DNA from: Alphaproteobacteria bacterium
Lineage (GTDB): Bacteria; Pseudomonadota; Alphaproteobacteria; GCA-2731375
Length of the DNA: 64,000 nucleotides
Direction of reading: 5' to 3'
Assembly: GCA_016776605.1 (NCBI GenBank)
Contig: JADHTB010000005.1
Coordinates: forward strand, 186,001 to 250,000
Below are positions 1 to 7,756 of the stretch, in pieces. Position 1 is the first letter of the stretch, and each line of letters starts with the position of its first letter. Made by a program: the position numbers and the translations under genes. The notes under the pieces were generated by a model. The model saw only the letters and a list, made by a program, of their open reading frames with translations. It made no database searches and was not told the DNA's origin.

Positions 1-1
1 C

Positions 2-847
2 ATGGGTGCGCGGCGCTGGGTCGATCTGGGCCTGTTCCAATTACAGCCATCAGAGGTGATGAAACTCGCCTTGGTCCTGGCCCTGGCACGATTTTACCAC
101 GGCCTGCCCCTGGAAGAGATCGGCCAGATGCGTTGGCTGGTGGTGCCGGCGGGGTTGATCCTGATCCCCGTCGCCCTGGTTATGCGCCAGCCCGACCTGG
201 GTACGGCGATCCTGCTGCTGGCAACAGCGACGGCCATCCTGTTGCTGGCCGGGGTGAGAATGTGGAAATTCGCCGTCGCCTTGGGGGCCATTCTATTGTC
301 GATCCCGCTGGCCTGGCGGTTCATGCTGCATGGCTATCAAAAAGACCGGGTGCTGACCTACCTGAACCCGGAACGCGATCCCCTGGGTGCCGGCTATCAC
401 ATCATGCAGTCAAAGATCGCCCTGGGCTCGGGTGGATTGTTCGGCAAGGGTTTCATGCAAGGCACGCAAAGCCATCTGGCCTTTTTACCGGAACGTCAAA
501 CCGATTTTATTTTCACCATGCTGGCCGAGGAATTCGGCCTCGTGGGCTGTCTTGGATTGTTGAGCCTGTATATGCTGGTTATCGCCTACGGCTATGCCAT
601 TGCCATGCGCTCGCGCAATCAATTCGGCCGTCTGTTGGCCGGCGGCGTGATGACCACTTTCTTCCTGTATGTATTTATCAACATGGCCATGGTCATGGGC
701 CTGATCCCGGTGGTCGGAGTTCCCCTGCCGCTGGTTTCCTATGGCGGCACCTCGATGATGTCCCTGTTAATTGGCTTCGGCCTTGTGCTCAGTGTCTATG
801 TCCACCGCGATGCCATCATATCCCGCCGCCCCAGCCATGGTGACTAG
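2..847 (+). CDS. rodA: Rod shape-determining protein RodA (SEDS glycosyltransferase), 5'-truncated by window edge
   Basis: This is the C-terminal 281 residues of a SEDS-family peptidoglycan glycosyltransferase, which polymerises lipid II in the elongasome together with PBP2. It is strongly hydrophobic with repeated membrane helices. The family signatures LGSGGLFGKG, LPERQTDFIF and the C-terminal VPLPLVSYGGTSM are all visible. RodA proteins are usually about 370-385 aa, so roughly 90-100 N-terminal residues lie before the window. The Met at position 2 is therefore internal and not a start (inference). Its 3' end faces the Lrp-type gene across 27 bp with no obvious terminator. FtsW is the main alternative, but the DLGLFQLQPSE segment and the short tail fit RodA better. 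Confidence 0.93.
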   Translation: MGARRWVDLGLFQLQPSEVMKLALVLALARFYHGLPLEEIGQMRWLVVPAGLILIPVALVMRQPDLGTAILLLATATAILLLAGVRMWKFAVALGAILLSIPLAWRFMLHGYQKDRVLTYLNPERDPLGAGYHIMQSKIALGSGGLFGKGFMQGTQSHLAFLPERQTDFIFTMLAEEFGLVGCLGLLSLYMLVIAYGYAIAMRSRNQFGRLLAGGVMTTFFLYVFINMAMVMGLIPVVGVPLPLVSYGGTSMMSLLIGFGLVLSVYVHRDAIISRRPSHGD

Positions 848-874
848 ATAGAAATCGGTGCAATCGGAAGAGCG

Positions 875-1333
875 CTATAGATGAGTCAGCGGCAGGGCGG
901 TGGTGTATTTAATCTGCTGCATTGAGAAGCTGGAGGAAACATCGTTCAGCCCCTCGATCTCGATCAAACGTTTGTAGAACCGATCATAGGCCGGCATGTC
1001 CGTGACCAATACGCGAAGCAGATAATCCCAGTTTCCGGCCAGGCGATCTACTTCCAGCACCTCCGGCATGGCCATGACGGCCCTGGTAAAGTCATCCAGC
1101 CAATCGGCGTCATGACGGGCAATGCGCAAATGGACAAAGACCGTCAGGCCCAGTTCCAGCCGCGCCGCATCCAACAGGGCCACCCGTCCCCGAATAACGC
1201 CGCTGGCCTCCAGCTTCTGGATACGCCGCCAACACGGTGTCGGCGACAGACCCACCCGCTCGGCAACCACGGCCACCGACAGAGAAGCATCTTCCTGTAG
1301 CACCTGCAATATTCGATAATCAAAATGATCCAA
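875..1333 (-). CDS. Lrp/AsnC-family transcriptional regulator
   Basis: A 152-aa protein of standard Lrp/AsnC length. The N-terminal winged helix-turn-helix covers about residues 1-60 (LSVAVVAERVGLSPTPCWRR). It is followed by a RAM/AsnC ligand-binding domain at about 65-145 with the family pattern MPEVLEVDRLAGNWDYLLRV. It probably binds an amino acid effector and regulates amino acid metabolism or transport; the effector is unknown. The start is a TTG preceded by GAGGG about nine bases upstream. An AT-rich dyad lies just upstream of it (see 1373-1398), consistent with autoregulation. It is divergent from the DUF6356 gene. Confidence 0.93.
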   Translation of the reverse strand: MDHFDYRILQVLQEDASLSVAVVAERVGLSPTPCWRRIQKLEASGVIRGRVALLDAARLELGLTVFVHLRIARHDADWLDDFTRAVMAMPEVLEVDRLAGNWDYLLRVLVTDMPAYDRFYKRLIEIEGLNDVSSSFSMQQIKYTTALPLTHL

Positions 1334-1372
1334 TGAAAATTACCCTCAAACAATCTGTATTAGATAAATTTT

Positions 1373-1398
1373 TTCTAAATTTTATCTATAATTTAGAA
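1373..1398. promoter_or_regulatory. AT-rich dyad in the Lrp/DUF6356 divergent promoter region
   Basis: A perfect 9-bp inverted repeat, TTCTAAATT and AATTTAGAA, is separated by 8 bp. It sits in a strongly AT-rich stretch (about 1335-1425) between two divergent genes in an otherwise GC-rich window. Lrp-type proteins bind AT-rich dyads, so this is a candidate operator for the adjacent regulator. That assignment is inferred from position and composition only. Confidence 0.4.
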
Positions 1399-1516
1399 TT
1401 ATTTGTTAATTATAATGGAACGCCGCGAATTTTTGCAACAAATTACCGCGTCCATGGCGGCATATTAAACAGGCAATTCAGCCTGGCGAAATTTGCGAAA
1501 TTGGGGGAATTATTAC

Positions 1517-1798
1517 ATGGCGCTGATATCCTTTACCGAACATCCCGCCTCGGTGGATGAAACCTATGGTGCGCATTTCGTGACGGCCTCGGGCTTTGGG
1601 CTGAGCATGCTGGCGGCCGGGCTGGCTTGCCTGCTGCACGGCGTCTTTCCGTTTCTATTTGTCCGCACCGGCAGCAATGCCATCACGGCCCTCTACCGCC
1701 GTATGGTGACCCATCGGGTGGGCGGCAAAGCCCCTCTGCCCGGCGCTGATTTGTCCCTGGACGGGGGCCTGGACCAGAATAGCCCGGAACTACTCTAG
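1517..1798 (+). CDS. DUF6356 family small protein
   Basis: A 93-aa protein beginning MALISFTEHPASVDETYG and containing a hydrophobic helix (LACLLHGVFPFLFVRTGS). This pattern matches the DUF6356 family of short alphaproteobacterial proteins of unknown function, which have one membrane-associated helix. The ATG at 1517 was chosen because GGGGGA lies about eight bases upstream; an in-frame ATG at 1493 lacks such a site. The last codons fall in a short sequence repeated at 5731-5757, and the 3' end overlaps the stop of the convergent cyclase-hydrolase gene by 4 bp. Confidence 0.75.
   Translation: MALISFTEHPASVDETYGAHFVTASGFGLSMLAAGLACLLHGVFPFLFVRTGSNAITALYRRMVTHRVGGKAPLPGADLSLDGGLDQNSPELL
1771..1797 (-). 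repeat. 27-bp 3'-end repeat, copy 1 (starts at the cyclase stop codon)
   Basis: Read on the minus strand, this begins with the TAG stop of the cyclase-hydrolase gene and continues through AGTTCCGGG and TATTCTGGTCC. About 24 of 27 bases match 5731-5757, which begins at the stop codon of the second cyclase gene. On the plus strand it also encodes the end of the DUF6356 protein. Confidence 0.7.
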
Positions 1799-3219
1799 TC
1801 GACCGAAGCGAGAAAATTCCGTATTTCCTCGACGAACAGCGGCCAGGCGGGTTCGTCTTCCAGAATGAGGTGATTGTCGCCTTCAAGGGCAACAAACCGG
1901 GCGTCGGGTATCATGGCAGCCATGCGCCGGCCTTCGCTGAACGGCACTATGCCATCACCCCGGCAATGCAGTACCAGGGTCGGAACATTTACCTGACCCA
2001 GCAGTTCGGTCACATCGACGTTGTCATTGGCCTGGCGAAGGCGCACCGCATTCTCGGGCGAGACGGAGATGCGCTGTAACTCGTTGAACCAGTCCCACTG
2101 CTCCGGCGTGCCGCCCGGTATAAAGCTGGATGTAAACATCTGCCGAAAGGCCGGATTATCCTGGCCCCAGCCATGTCTGATCAGGGTGCGCATGGCGATG
2201 GCCTGATCTTTCGCCGCCGGCGAGCCTCTTTTCTCTCCCCCGCGGGCAAAGCCACCGTACAGGATAAGATGGCTAACCCGCCCGGGATTGCGAACCGCAT
2301 AGGCGACGGATATCGCGCAGCCTTGGGATATGCCGAACAAGGGAAAACGTTCCAGCTTCGCGTTATCGACCACGGCCGCCAGATCATTCACGAAGGCCTC
2401 GAACGAGACATCTTCAACTTCCCAATCGGAAAGGCCATTAGCCCTTTGGTCAAACCGGTAGAGGGTATGTTCCCGGCTGAGTTCCAGCAGGGTATGACGC
2501 CAAATCGGGCTCTGCCAGTCGAATTCAAGGTGGCTCATCCAATGCGGCGCCCTGACCAGGGGCGGCCCCGAACCGGCCGTGGCATAGGCGATCTGCGCTC
2601 CATCGGGAGCCACACAGAAGTGGATTTTCTGTTCCACGGGGATGGCTGCCGAAGCACTGACGGTATTTGATCCAGCGCCAGCCGCCTTGCCGTCCCACTG
2701 CCAACAGCGCATGGGGCGGTCGATATTCTTCAGTTGCCGTTCGCCGGCATCCGTGAACGTAACGCCCACCTTGCCAATGATCTGAGCATGCACACTGTCC
2801 GAGGTCAGCACGCCGCCGGGCGGGGCCAGGCCTTCCAGCCGAGCCGCGACATTCACGCCGTCGCCGAATATATCGCCATCCTCTACCACGATATCGCCCA
2901 GATTGACGCCGATACGGAATTCGATGGATTTTGCCGCCGCCTCTCCGTCCGCGTCGTTGCGCGCGGCCATGCCGCGTTGGAACGCCACCGCACAGGACAC
3001 CGCATCCACCACGGAACTGAATTCCGCCAACGCGCCATCGCCCATCATCTTGGCAATGCGGCCGTTATGCTCGGCAATACAGGGATTGAAATGTTCGCGC
3101 CAGATGTCGCGTAAGGCGGACAGGGTGCCCGCTTCATCCAGCCCCATCATTTTGCTGTAGCCGACAACGTCAGCCGCCAATATGGCCGCCAGCCGCCGCG
3201 TAATATCGCCACCGGCCAT
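1795..3219 (-). CDS. Class III adenylate cyclase fused to an alpha/beta hydrolase
   Basis: A 474-aa two-domain protein. Residues about 9-175 form a class III nucleotidyl cyclase domain. It has metal-binding Asp17 (AADVVGYSK), Asp61 (MGDG), the adenine-selecting Lys57 and the GDGVNVAARLE segment carrying the transition-state Asn and Arg, so it should be catalytically competent for ATP to cAMP. Residues about 200-474 form an alpha/beta hydrolase with nucleophile elbow GISQG, an acid Asp in CRGDGIVP and a His in GDNHLIL. No membrane segment is seen, so it is probably cytosolic. Such cyclase-hydrolase fusions are known in alphaproteobacteria, where the hydrolase half may serve as a sensor or effector (inference). 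A free hydrolase is divergently encoded 85 bp away. Confidence 0.9.
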   Translation of the reverse strand: MAGGDITRRLAAILAADVVGYSKMMGLDEAGTLSALRDIWREHFNPCIAEHNGRIAKMMGDGALAEFSSVVDAVSCAVAFQRGMAARNDADGEAAAKSIEFRIGVNLGDIVVEDGDIFGDGVNVAARLEGLAPPGGVLTSDSVHAQIIGKVGVTFTDAGERQLKNIDRPMRCWQWDGKAAGAGSNTVSASAAIPVEQKIHFCVAPDGAQIAYATAGSGPPLVRAPHWMSHLEFDWQSPIWRHTLLELSREHTLYRFDQRANGLSDWEVEDVSFEAFVNDLAAVVDNAKLERFPLFGISQGCAISVAYAVRNPGRVSHLILYGGFARGGEKRGSPAAKDQAIAMRTLIRHGWGQDNPAFRQMFTSSFIPGGTPEQWDWFNELQRISVSPENAVRLRQANDNVDVTELLGQVNVPTLVLHCRGDGIVPFSEGRRMAAMIPDARFVALEGDNHLILEDEPAWPLFVEEIRNFLASVD

Positions 3220-3304
3220 GAATAATCCCCTGCCTTTTTCTTTTCCCTATCCTATCGTAGCATCGACTCGAGTGGATAGAGATAACTAATAGAGAAGTGA
3301 ATAG

Positions 3305-4123
3305 GTGCCGAGTATCAAAGTTCATGGCGTAGCGACCTACTACGCCGATGTGGGCCGGGGCGTGCCGGTATTGCTGGTGCATGCCGCCACCAATCATGGC
3401 GGCCAATGGGACCAGGTGCGCGGCGCCATGGATGGGGGTTACCGCTACCTGTTGCCCGATCTGTTCAATAGCGGCAAAACCGCCGCCTGGCCTCTGGCCC
3501 GGGAGCTGAATTTCGACGATGAAGCGGACATTGTCCTCGGCGTGCTGGACGCGGTGGGGGAGGCGGTGCATCTGGTGGGCCATTCCTATGGCGGCGCGGT
3601 GGCCCTGCGCGCCGCGGTGCGCGGGGGATCTTCCATCCGTTCCCTCTGTCTGATCGAACCGGGTGGTTGTCCCCTGCTGGCAGAGGCCGGCCGGCATTCG
3701 GATTACGACGAATATGTCGCGGTGATGAAGGCCTTTCTGGCCGCCGTCGACAGCGGCGATTGGTCCGGCGCCTGGCGCGACTTCCTCAACTATTATCGCG
3801 GTAGCCCCGATGCCTGGGATGGCCAGGACCAGGACACCCAGGCTAAAATCCTGGCCAAGACCCAATCCCAGCGGCAGGTCTATGGCGCGCAGATGAGCAA
3901 CCCGACGACCTTGGCCGAGCTGCGCGCCTTGCAGGTCCAGACCATGATCATTACCGGTAGCGCCACCACGGCGCCGGAGGGCGGCGTGTGCCGTGTCCTG
4001 GAAGAATACCTGCCCAATGCGACGCTGCACACCATCCCCGGCGCGGGCCATCCCATGCCCACCTCTCACCCGGATGACGTCGCCGCCGCCCTGTCCAGGC
4101 AGATCATTTTCGCCAGCCAATAA
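3305..4123 (+). CDS. Alpha/beta hydrolase
   Basis: A 272-aa single-domain alpha/beta-hydrolase-fold protein. It shows the oxyanion-hole HAATNHGG region, the nucleophile elbow GHSYGG (Ser near residue 94) and the C-terminal catalytic His in GAGHPMP. The substrate cannot be deduced; esters, lactones and C-C bonds are all possible. The start is a GTG at 3305. It is divergent from the cyclase-hydrolase fusion and 40 bp upstream of an MFS exporter on the same strand, with which it may be co-transcribed. Confidence 0.9.
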   Translation: MPSIKVHGVATYYADVGRGVPVLLVHAATNHGGQWDQVRGAMDGGYRYLLPDLFNSGKTAAWPLARELNFDDEADIVLGVLDAVGEAVHLVGHSYGGAVALRAAVRGGSSIRSLCLIEPGGCPLLAEAGRHSDYDEYVAVMKAFLAAVDSGDWSGAWRDFLNYYRGSPDAWDGQDQDTQAKILAKTQSQRQVYGAQMSNPTTLAELRALQVQTMIITGSATTAPEGGVCRVLEEYLPNATLHTIPGAGHPMPTSHPDDVAAALSRQIIFASQ

Positions 4124-4163
4124 TAAACCGCCCAGAGCGACCATGGCCTGATATCTTGCCGCC

Positions 4164-5684
4164 ATGACCATTACCGCTGAAGCGGCCCTGATGATGCCGG
4201 CGTCGCGCCGATACATCATTCTGGCCACTGTTTCCTCCGCCACCATGCTGTATGCCATGGCGATTACCGTCGCCAATGTGGTGCTGCCGCAAATGCGCGG
4301 CGCCCTGTCAGCGACGCCGGATCAAATCGCCTGGGTGATCACCTTCAACCTGGTCGCCACCGCCGTCATGACGCCCATTTCAGGTTGGATGTCGAACCGT
4401 TTTGGCCGGCGCAACGTGATGCTGGTGGGCACCCTGGGTTTCACCATTGCCTCTGTCTTGTGCGGCCTGGCCGATAGCTTGGAATCACTGGTGCTGTACC
4501 GCATTCTACAGGGTGCCTTTGGCGCCCCGCTGGTACCCGTGTCCCAGGCCATTATTCTGGATACTTTTCCCCGCAAGCAGCATGCCATGGCCACCGCATT
4601 ATGGGGGGTGGGGGTGGTCATGGGCCCGATCATCGGGCCGACATTCGGCGGCACCATCGCCGAGGAATATAGCTGGCGTTGGGTATTTTTCATGATCGTA
4701 CCGTTCGGCGTCATGACCTTCGCCGCCGTTTGGAGCTTTATCAAAAGGCGCCCAAACCGCCCCGTCAGTCACCGCCTGGACTGGCTTGGTTTTCTGGCCC
4801 TTGCCGCCGCCTTGGGCGCCTTTCAATTCATGTTTGACCGGGGCGAGCGCAATAGCTGGTTCGAGTCGCCGGAAACCATCGTCGAATGCACCATCGGCTT
4901 CCTGGCGGCATATATCTTCCTGGTCCATATCTGCACCGCGGAACGCCCCTTTATCAGGCCGCAATTATTTCTCAACCGCAATTATTGCATCGGTCTGGTG
5001 CTGGCATTCATGTTCGGCATGCTGAACTTCGTACCCTTGGTGCTGATGCCATCCATGTTGCAGGATTTACGCGGCTATCCGGACTCCACGATCGGCATCC
5101 TGCTGGCGATCCGCGGCGCCGGTAATTTGCTGTCATTCCTGCTGGTCATCCGATTGGCGCAATGGAACGTCCACGTCGCCCTGACCATCGGTTTCCTCTG
5201 CCAGGCCATATCGGGCTATGCCATCTCACAATATGACATCAACCTGACCTATTTCGGCATGGCCTGGACCGGCGCTTTGCAGGGCCTCGGCATTGGCATG
5301 TCCTGGGTACCCCTGACCCTGATCATGTTTTCCACGGTGCGCCCCGAATTTCTGGATGATGCTTCGGCCGTTTTCCACATGTTTCGAAACTTTTCCTCAT
5401 CCCTGTTCATTTCCATCTGCGTCGCCGTGGTGATCCGCTCCACCTACGTCAACAGCGTGGAATTAGGCATGCCGCTCTCTGAATATTCGAAACTATTAAC
5501 CTGGCCATGGGTGACCGGAAGCCTGGATCTGGGCACCGTGAAGGGCCTGTCGGCAACCGCGGCGGAGGTCAAACGCCAAGCGGCGATGATCGGTTACATC
5601 AATGCCTTCCGCCTGTATGCCTTTATCGCTATTCTGCCCATACCCCTGATCTGGCTGGCCCGCATGCCAAAACAGGATAGTTGA
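4164..5684 (+). CDS. DHA2-family MFS drug/proton antiporter (EmrB/QacA type)
   Basis: A 506-aa polytopic inner-membrane protein, of the length and hydrophobicity expected for a 14-helix DHA2 transporter. The N-terminal region has the MFS motif A-like segment GWMSNRFGRRNVML and the motif C-like segment GVVMGPIIGPTFGG in helix 5, typical of drug:H+ antiporters. EmrB normally works with a membrane fusion protein (EmrA) and an outer-membrane channel. Neither is encoded here, so it probably acts alone or with unlinked partners. The substrate is unknown. Confidence 0.92.
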   Translation: MTITAEAALMMPASRRYIILATVSSATMLYAMAITVANVVLPQMRGALSATPDQIAWVITFNLVATAVMTPISGWMSNRFGRRNVMLVGTLGFTIASVLCGLADSLESLVLYRILQGAFGAPLVPVSQAIILDTFPRKQHAMATALWGVGVVMGPIIGPTFGGTIAEEYSWRWVFFMIVPFGVMTFAAVWSFIKRRPNRPVSHRLDWLGFLALAAALGAFQFMFDRGERNSWFESPETIVECTIGFLAAYIFLVHICTAERPFIRPQLFLNRNYCIGLVLAFMFGMLNFVPLVLMPSMLQDLRGYPDSTIGILLAIRGAGNLLSFLLVIRLAQWNVHVALTIGFLCQAISGYAISQYDINLTYFGMAWTGALQGLGIGMSWVPLTLIMFSTVRPEFLDDASAVFHMFRNFSSSLFISICVAVVIRSTYVNSVELGMPLSEYSKLLTWPWVTGSLDLGTVKGLSATAAEVKRQAAMIGYINAFRLYAFIAILPIPLIWLARMPKQDS

Positions 5685-5730
5685 GTTATAGCAACGCGCC
5701 TACCCGAATGACTTAGGGGCGTCATCAAAT

Positions 5731-5757
5731 GGACCAGAATATCCCGGAACTGCCCTA
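5731..5757 (-). repeat. 27-bp 3'-end repeat, copy 2 (starts at the second cyclase stop codon)
   Basis: On the minus strand this begins with the TAG stop of the PAS-cyclase gene. It then carries the same AGTTCCGGG / TATTCTGGTCC core, in register, as 1771-1797. It has no self-complementarity that would make it a hairpin terminator. Confidence 0.7.
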
Positions 5758-6894
5758 AATGCGTTTTTCCCGGCGGATCGAGGTGCGTTCCTTTTCGCCC
5801 TCCAGATAGAACAGTTCCATGGCGCCAAAGCCCTTGACGTCATGGACACCCCGGTCTTCGACAATGAATTCTTCCTTGACCGCTTCATAGGTCTCGCCCG
5901 ACATGGTGATCCGCATGGACTCGGACATGCCTTCCATGCGCGCCGCCAAATTCACGCCGGGGCCGAAGATGTCATAGACGTATTTCTGGATGCCCACGAT
6001 GGAGCCGATCACCGGCCCGGTGGCGATGCCGATGCGGCAATTCCAGGTCCGGGTATGGGCGGCGTTGCGCCGATCCACATAGCGCCGGATACGCAGGGCG
6101 ACCCGCGCCATGTCGGCCGCGTGATCCGGGCTGGGCTCCGGCAAACCGGCAACGGCCATATAGGCATCGCCCATGGTCTTGATCCGTTCGCAACCGAACA
6201 TTTCCACGATCCGGTCAAAGGCGGAAAATATATCGTTCAATTCCGAGATCAACTCGCCAGGCTCCCGGCTAACCGCCATTTCCGTGAAATCGACGAAATC
6301 CAGCAGCATGATCGTCGCGTTTTCATAACGCTGTGGCGTCACGGTGCCGTAATCCTTCATCTCCTCGTAGACCGAACGCGGCATGACGTTCAACAACAAC
6401 CGCTCCACCCGGTCCTTTTCCTTTTGCAGCTCGCGCGTATTGCGTTCGGAGACTTCGGAATAGGATTCCAGCATAAATTCGGCCCGTTTCTGCGCCGTTA
6501 TGTCGCGAATTTCCAACGCGGCATAGGCATCGTCGCCGTCAAAGGCGCGCAAGCTGAATTCCAGCCAGGTCGATCGGGCGCCTTCACGGGTTTCCAGCTC
6601 CTGATGGTAGGGCCGTTTTTTTTCTATGCGATCGCGCGCCCGGTCTGGTTTGAAGCCGGCCAGGCGGCTGTCCAAGGGTGCATCGGCATCATCGGTGGGT
6701 GGGCACCATTGAAAAAACCGGCCATTTTCAAAAACAATACGCCAGTCGGCTAAAGCTACGACCGCGACGCCGATTTCCAGATCCCGTAGCAGATCGGCCA
6801 AGCTTTCTTGTGAAAGGGCGTCTGGCGGATCCTGTGACGAATTCTGGGTCGCGCCCGCCGCGCCGGTCTCGTCATTCTCTGGGGTTTCAGACAT
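5755..6894 (-). CDS. PAS domain-containing class III adenylate cyclase
   Basis: A 379-aa protein. After a low-complexity N-terminus there is a PAS-like domain (about 35-140, ending LEIRDITAQKRAE). A coiled signalling helix with the linker LLLNVMPRSVYEEMKDYG follows (about 141-190), then a class III cyclase domain to about 365. Catalytic features are complete: LLDFVDFT (metal Asp), KTMGDAYM (Lys specificity, second Asp) and DIFGPGVNLAARME (Asn and Arg). The Lys indicates ATP rather than GTP as substrate. The helix-plus-NVMP linker resembles that of heme-regulated cyclases. The ATG at 6894 is preceded by AGAGGAG; an upstream in-frame ATG at 6939 is less likely. It lies 41 bp downstream of the truncated hemoglobin gene on the same strand. 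Confidence 0.92.
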   Translation of the reverse strand: MSETPENDETGAAGATQNSSQDPPDALSQESLADLLRDLEIGVAVVALADWRIVFENGRFFQWCPPTDDADAPLDSRLAGFKPDRARDRIEKKRPYHQELETREGARSTWLEFSLRAFDGDDAYAALEIRDITAQKRAEFMLESYSEVSERNTRELQKEKDRVERLLLNVMPRSVYEEMKDYGTVTPQRYENATIMLLDFVDFTEMAVSREPGELISELNDIFSAFDRIVEMFGCERIKTMGDAYMAVAGLPEPSPDHAADMARVALRIRRYVDRRNAAHTRTWNCRIGIATGPVIGSIVGIQKYVYDIFGPGVNLAARMEGMSESMRITMSGETYEAVKEEFIVEDRGVHDVKGFGAMELFYLEGEKERTSIRREKRI

Positions 6895-6935
6895 GAAATC
6901 GTCTCCTCTGGCGGGGCCGTGCCGACGGCGCCCCG

Positions 6936-7295
6936 TCAAGCGCGGATTATAAAATTGGCCCGGCTGTTAAAATTCTGCACGACCTCTTTGACATCGTCGT
7001 CATCGAGATCGAAATCTTCCAAGGTTTCCTGCAGCAATTCCAACATCTCGTCGAATTCGGCACGGTTGATGGTGAAGCGCGCGTGGGCGCGTTCCAGCTC
7101 CTGATTGGTAAAACTCGCCGGACCACCCATCAACGATGCAATGAATTTGGTTTGATGATCGATTTGCCGGCGCATGTCGATGGCTTCGAAATATTTGCTC
7201 AAAATCGGCGAATCAAGGACCTTGTCGTAGAAGGCCGTGACCATGCGGTTAATCTTGGCGAAGCCGCCATAGCGTTCGAAGGTGGATTTTGTCAT
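6936..7295 (-). CDS. Group I (TrHbN-like) truncated hemoglobin
   Basis: A 119-aa single-domain globin. The B-helix FY pair (VTAFYDKVL, Tyr at the B10 position), the E-helix and glycine turn (FIASLMGGP) and the proximal F8 histidine in LERAHARFTIN are all visible. Such proteins bind O2 or NO. The start ATG at 7295 follows AAGGGAT. The gene precedes the PAS-adenylate cyclase by 41 bp on the same strand, suggesting one transcript and a possible gas-dependent input to the cyclase; that functional link is inferred. Confidence 0.92.
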   Translation of the reverse strand: MTKSTFERYGGFAKINRMVTAFYDKVLDSPILSKYFEAIDMRRQIDHQTKFIASLMGGPASFTNQELERAHARFTINRAEFDEMLELLQETLEDFDLDDDDVKEVVQNFNSRANFIIRA

Positions 7296-7756
7296 TGCGC
7301 TATCCCTTATTACAAGACCGGACCGCCATTGATGACGCCAACGCCCCGGTTCAGGTGACCAGGCGCGATCAGGCAAACGTCGCAGCCGAATTTGCGATGC
7401 TGCGTCCACCTCTTCGCGTGGAAACCTTCGTTTCCAGCCGTTGGCATGGCTGAATCCAGGCAATGGTCATATGTGGACGGCCCTGAGTTGGCAAGAAAAT
7501 TCTCTGTCATGCTGGCGGGGCCGCGGCCGCCGCCAACAGGCGGTTCCGCGACTCGACCGAGAGGGCGTCCAATGCCTAGCGTCTCCAATGCCGTCATAGC
7601 GAAATCCATGTCGATGTCTTCAATCCGAAGATCCCAACCAGGGCCGTTGAAATACTAGCACATTCAACAAGGCCATGCTCTTCCATCAAGAATTTCATTG
7701 CTTATAACAACTAGATGATTGCTATAGTCATGTGTTTCATAAAATGCGAGCGTGGG
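7296..7756. other. Gene-free interval between the globin and the MarR-GNAT gene
   Basis: About 460 bp between divergent genes. Open frames of up to about 100 codons exist on both strands (for example 7310-7609 minus) but show no recognisable domain and no convincing ribosome-binding site. The right part is more AT-rich. It carries a weak promoter-like pair, TTGCTT at 7698 and TATAGT at 7723, with a long 19-bp spacer. Confidence 0.5.

Noticed and set aside
3170-4276. A 368-codon open frame on the minus strand opposite the alpha/beta hydrolase
   Set aside because: It lies wholly over a gene with clear motifs, has no domain and no proper start context, and has the His/Gln/Gly-rich composition of antisense GC-rich frames.
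7310-7609. A 99-codon minus-strand gene upstream of the globin
   Set aside because: No recognisable domain, no good ribosome-binding site, and its composition is similar to random frames in this region.
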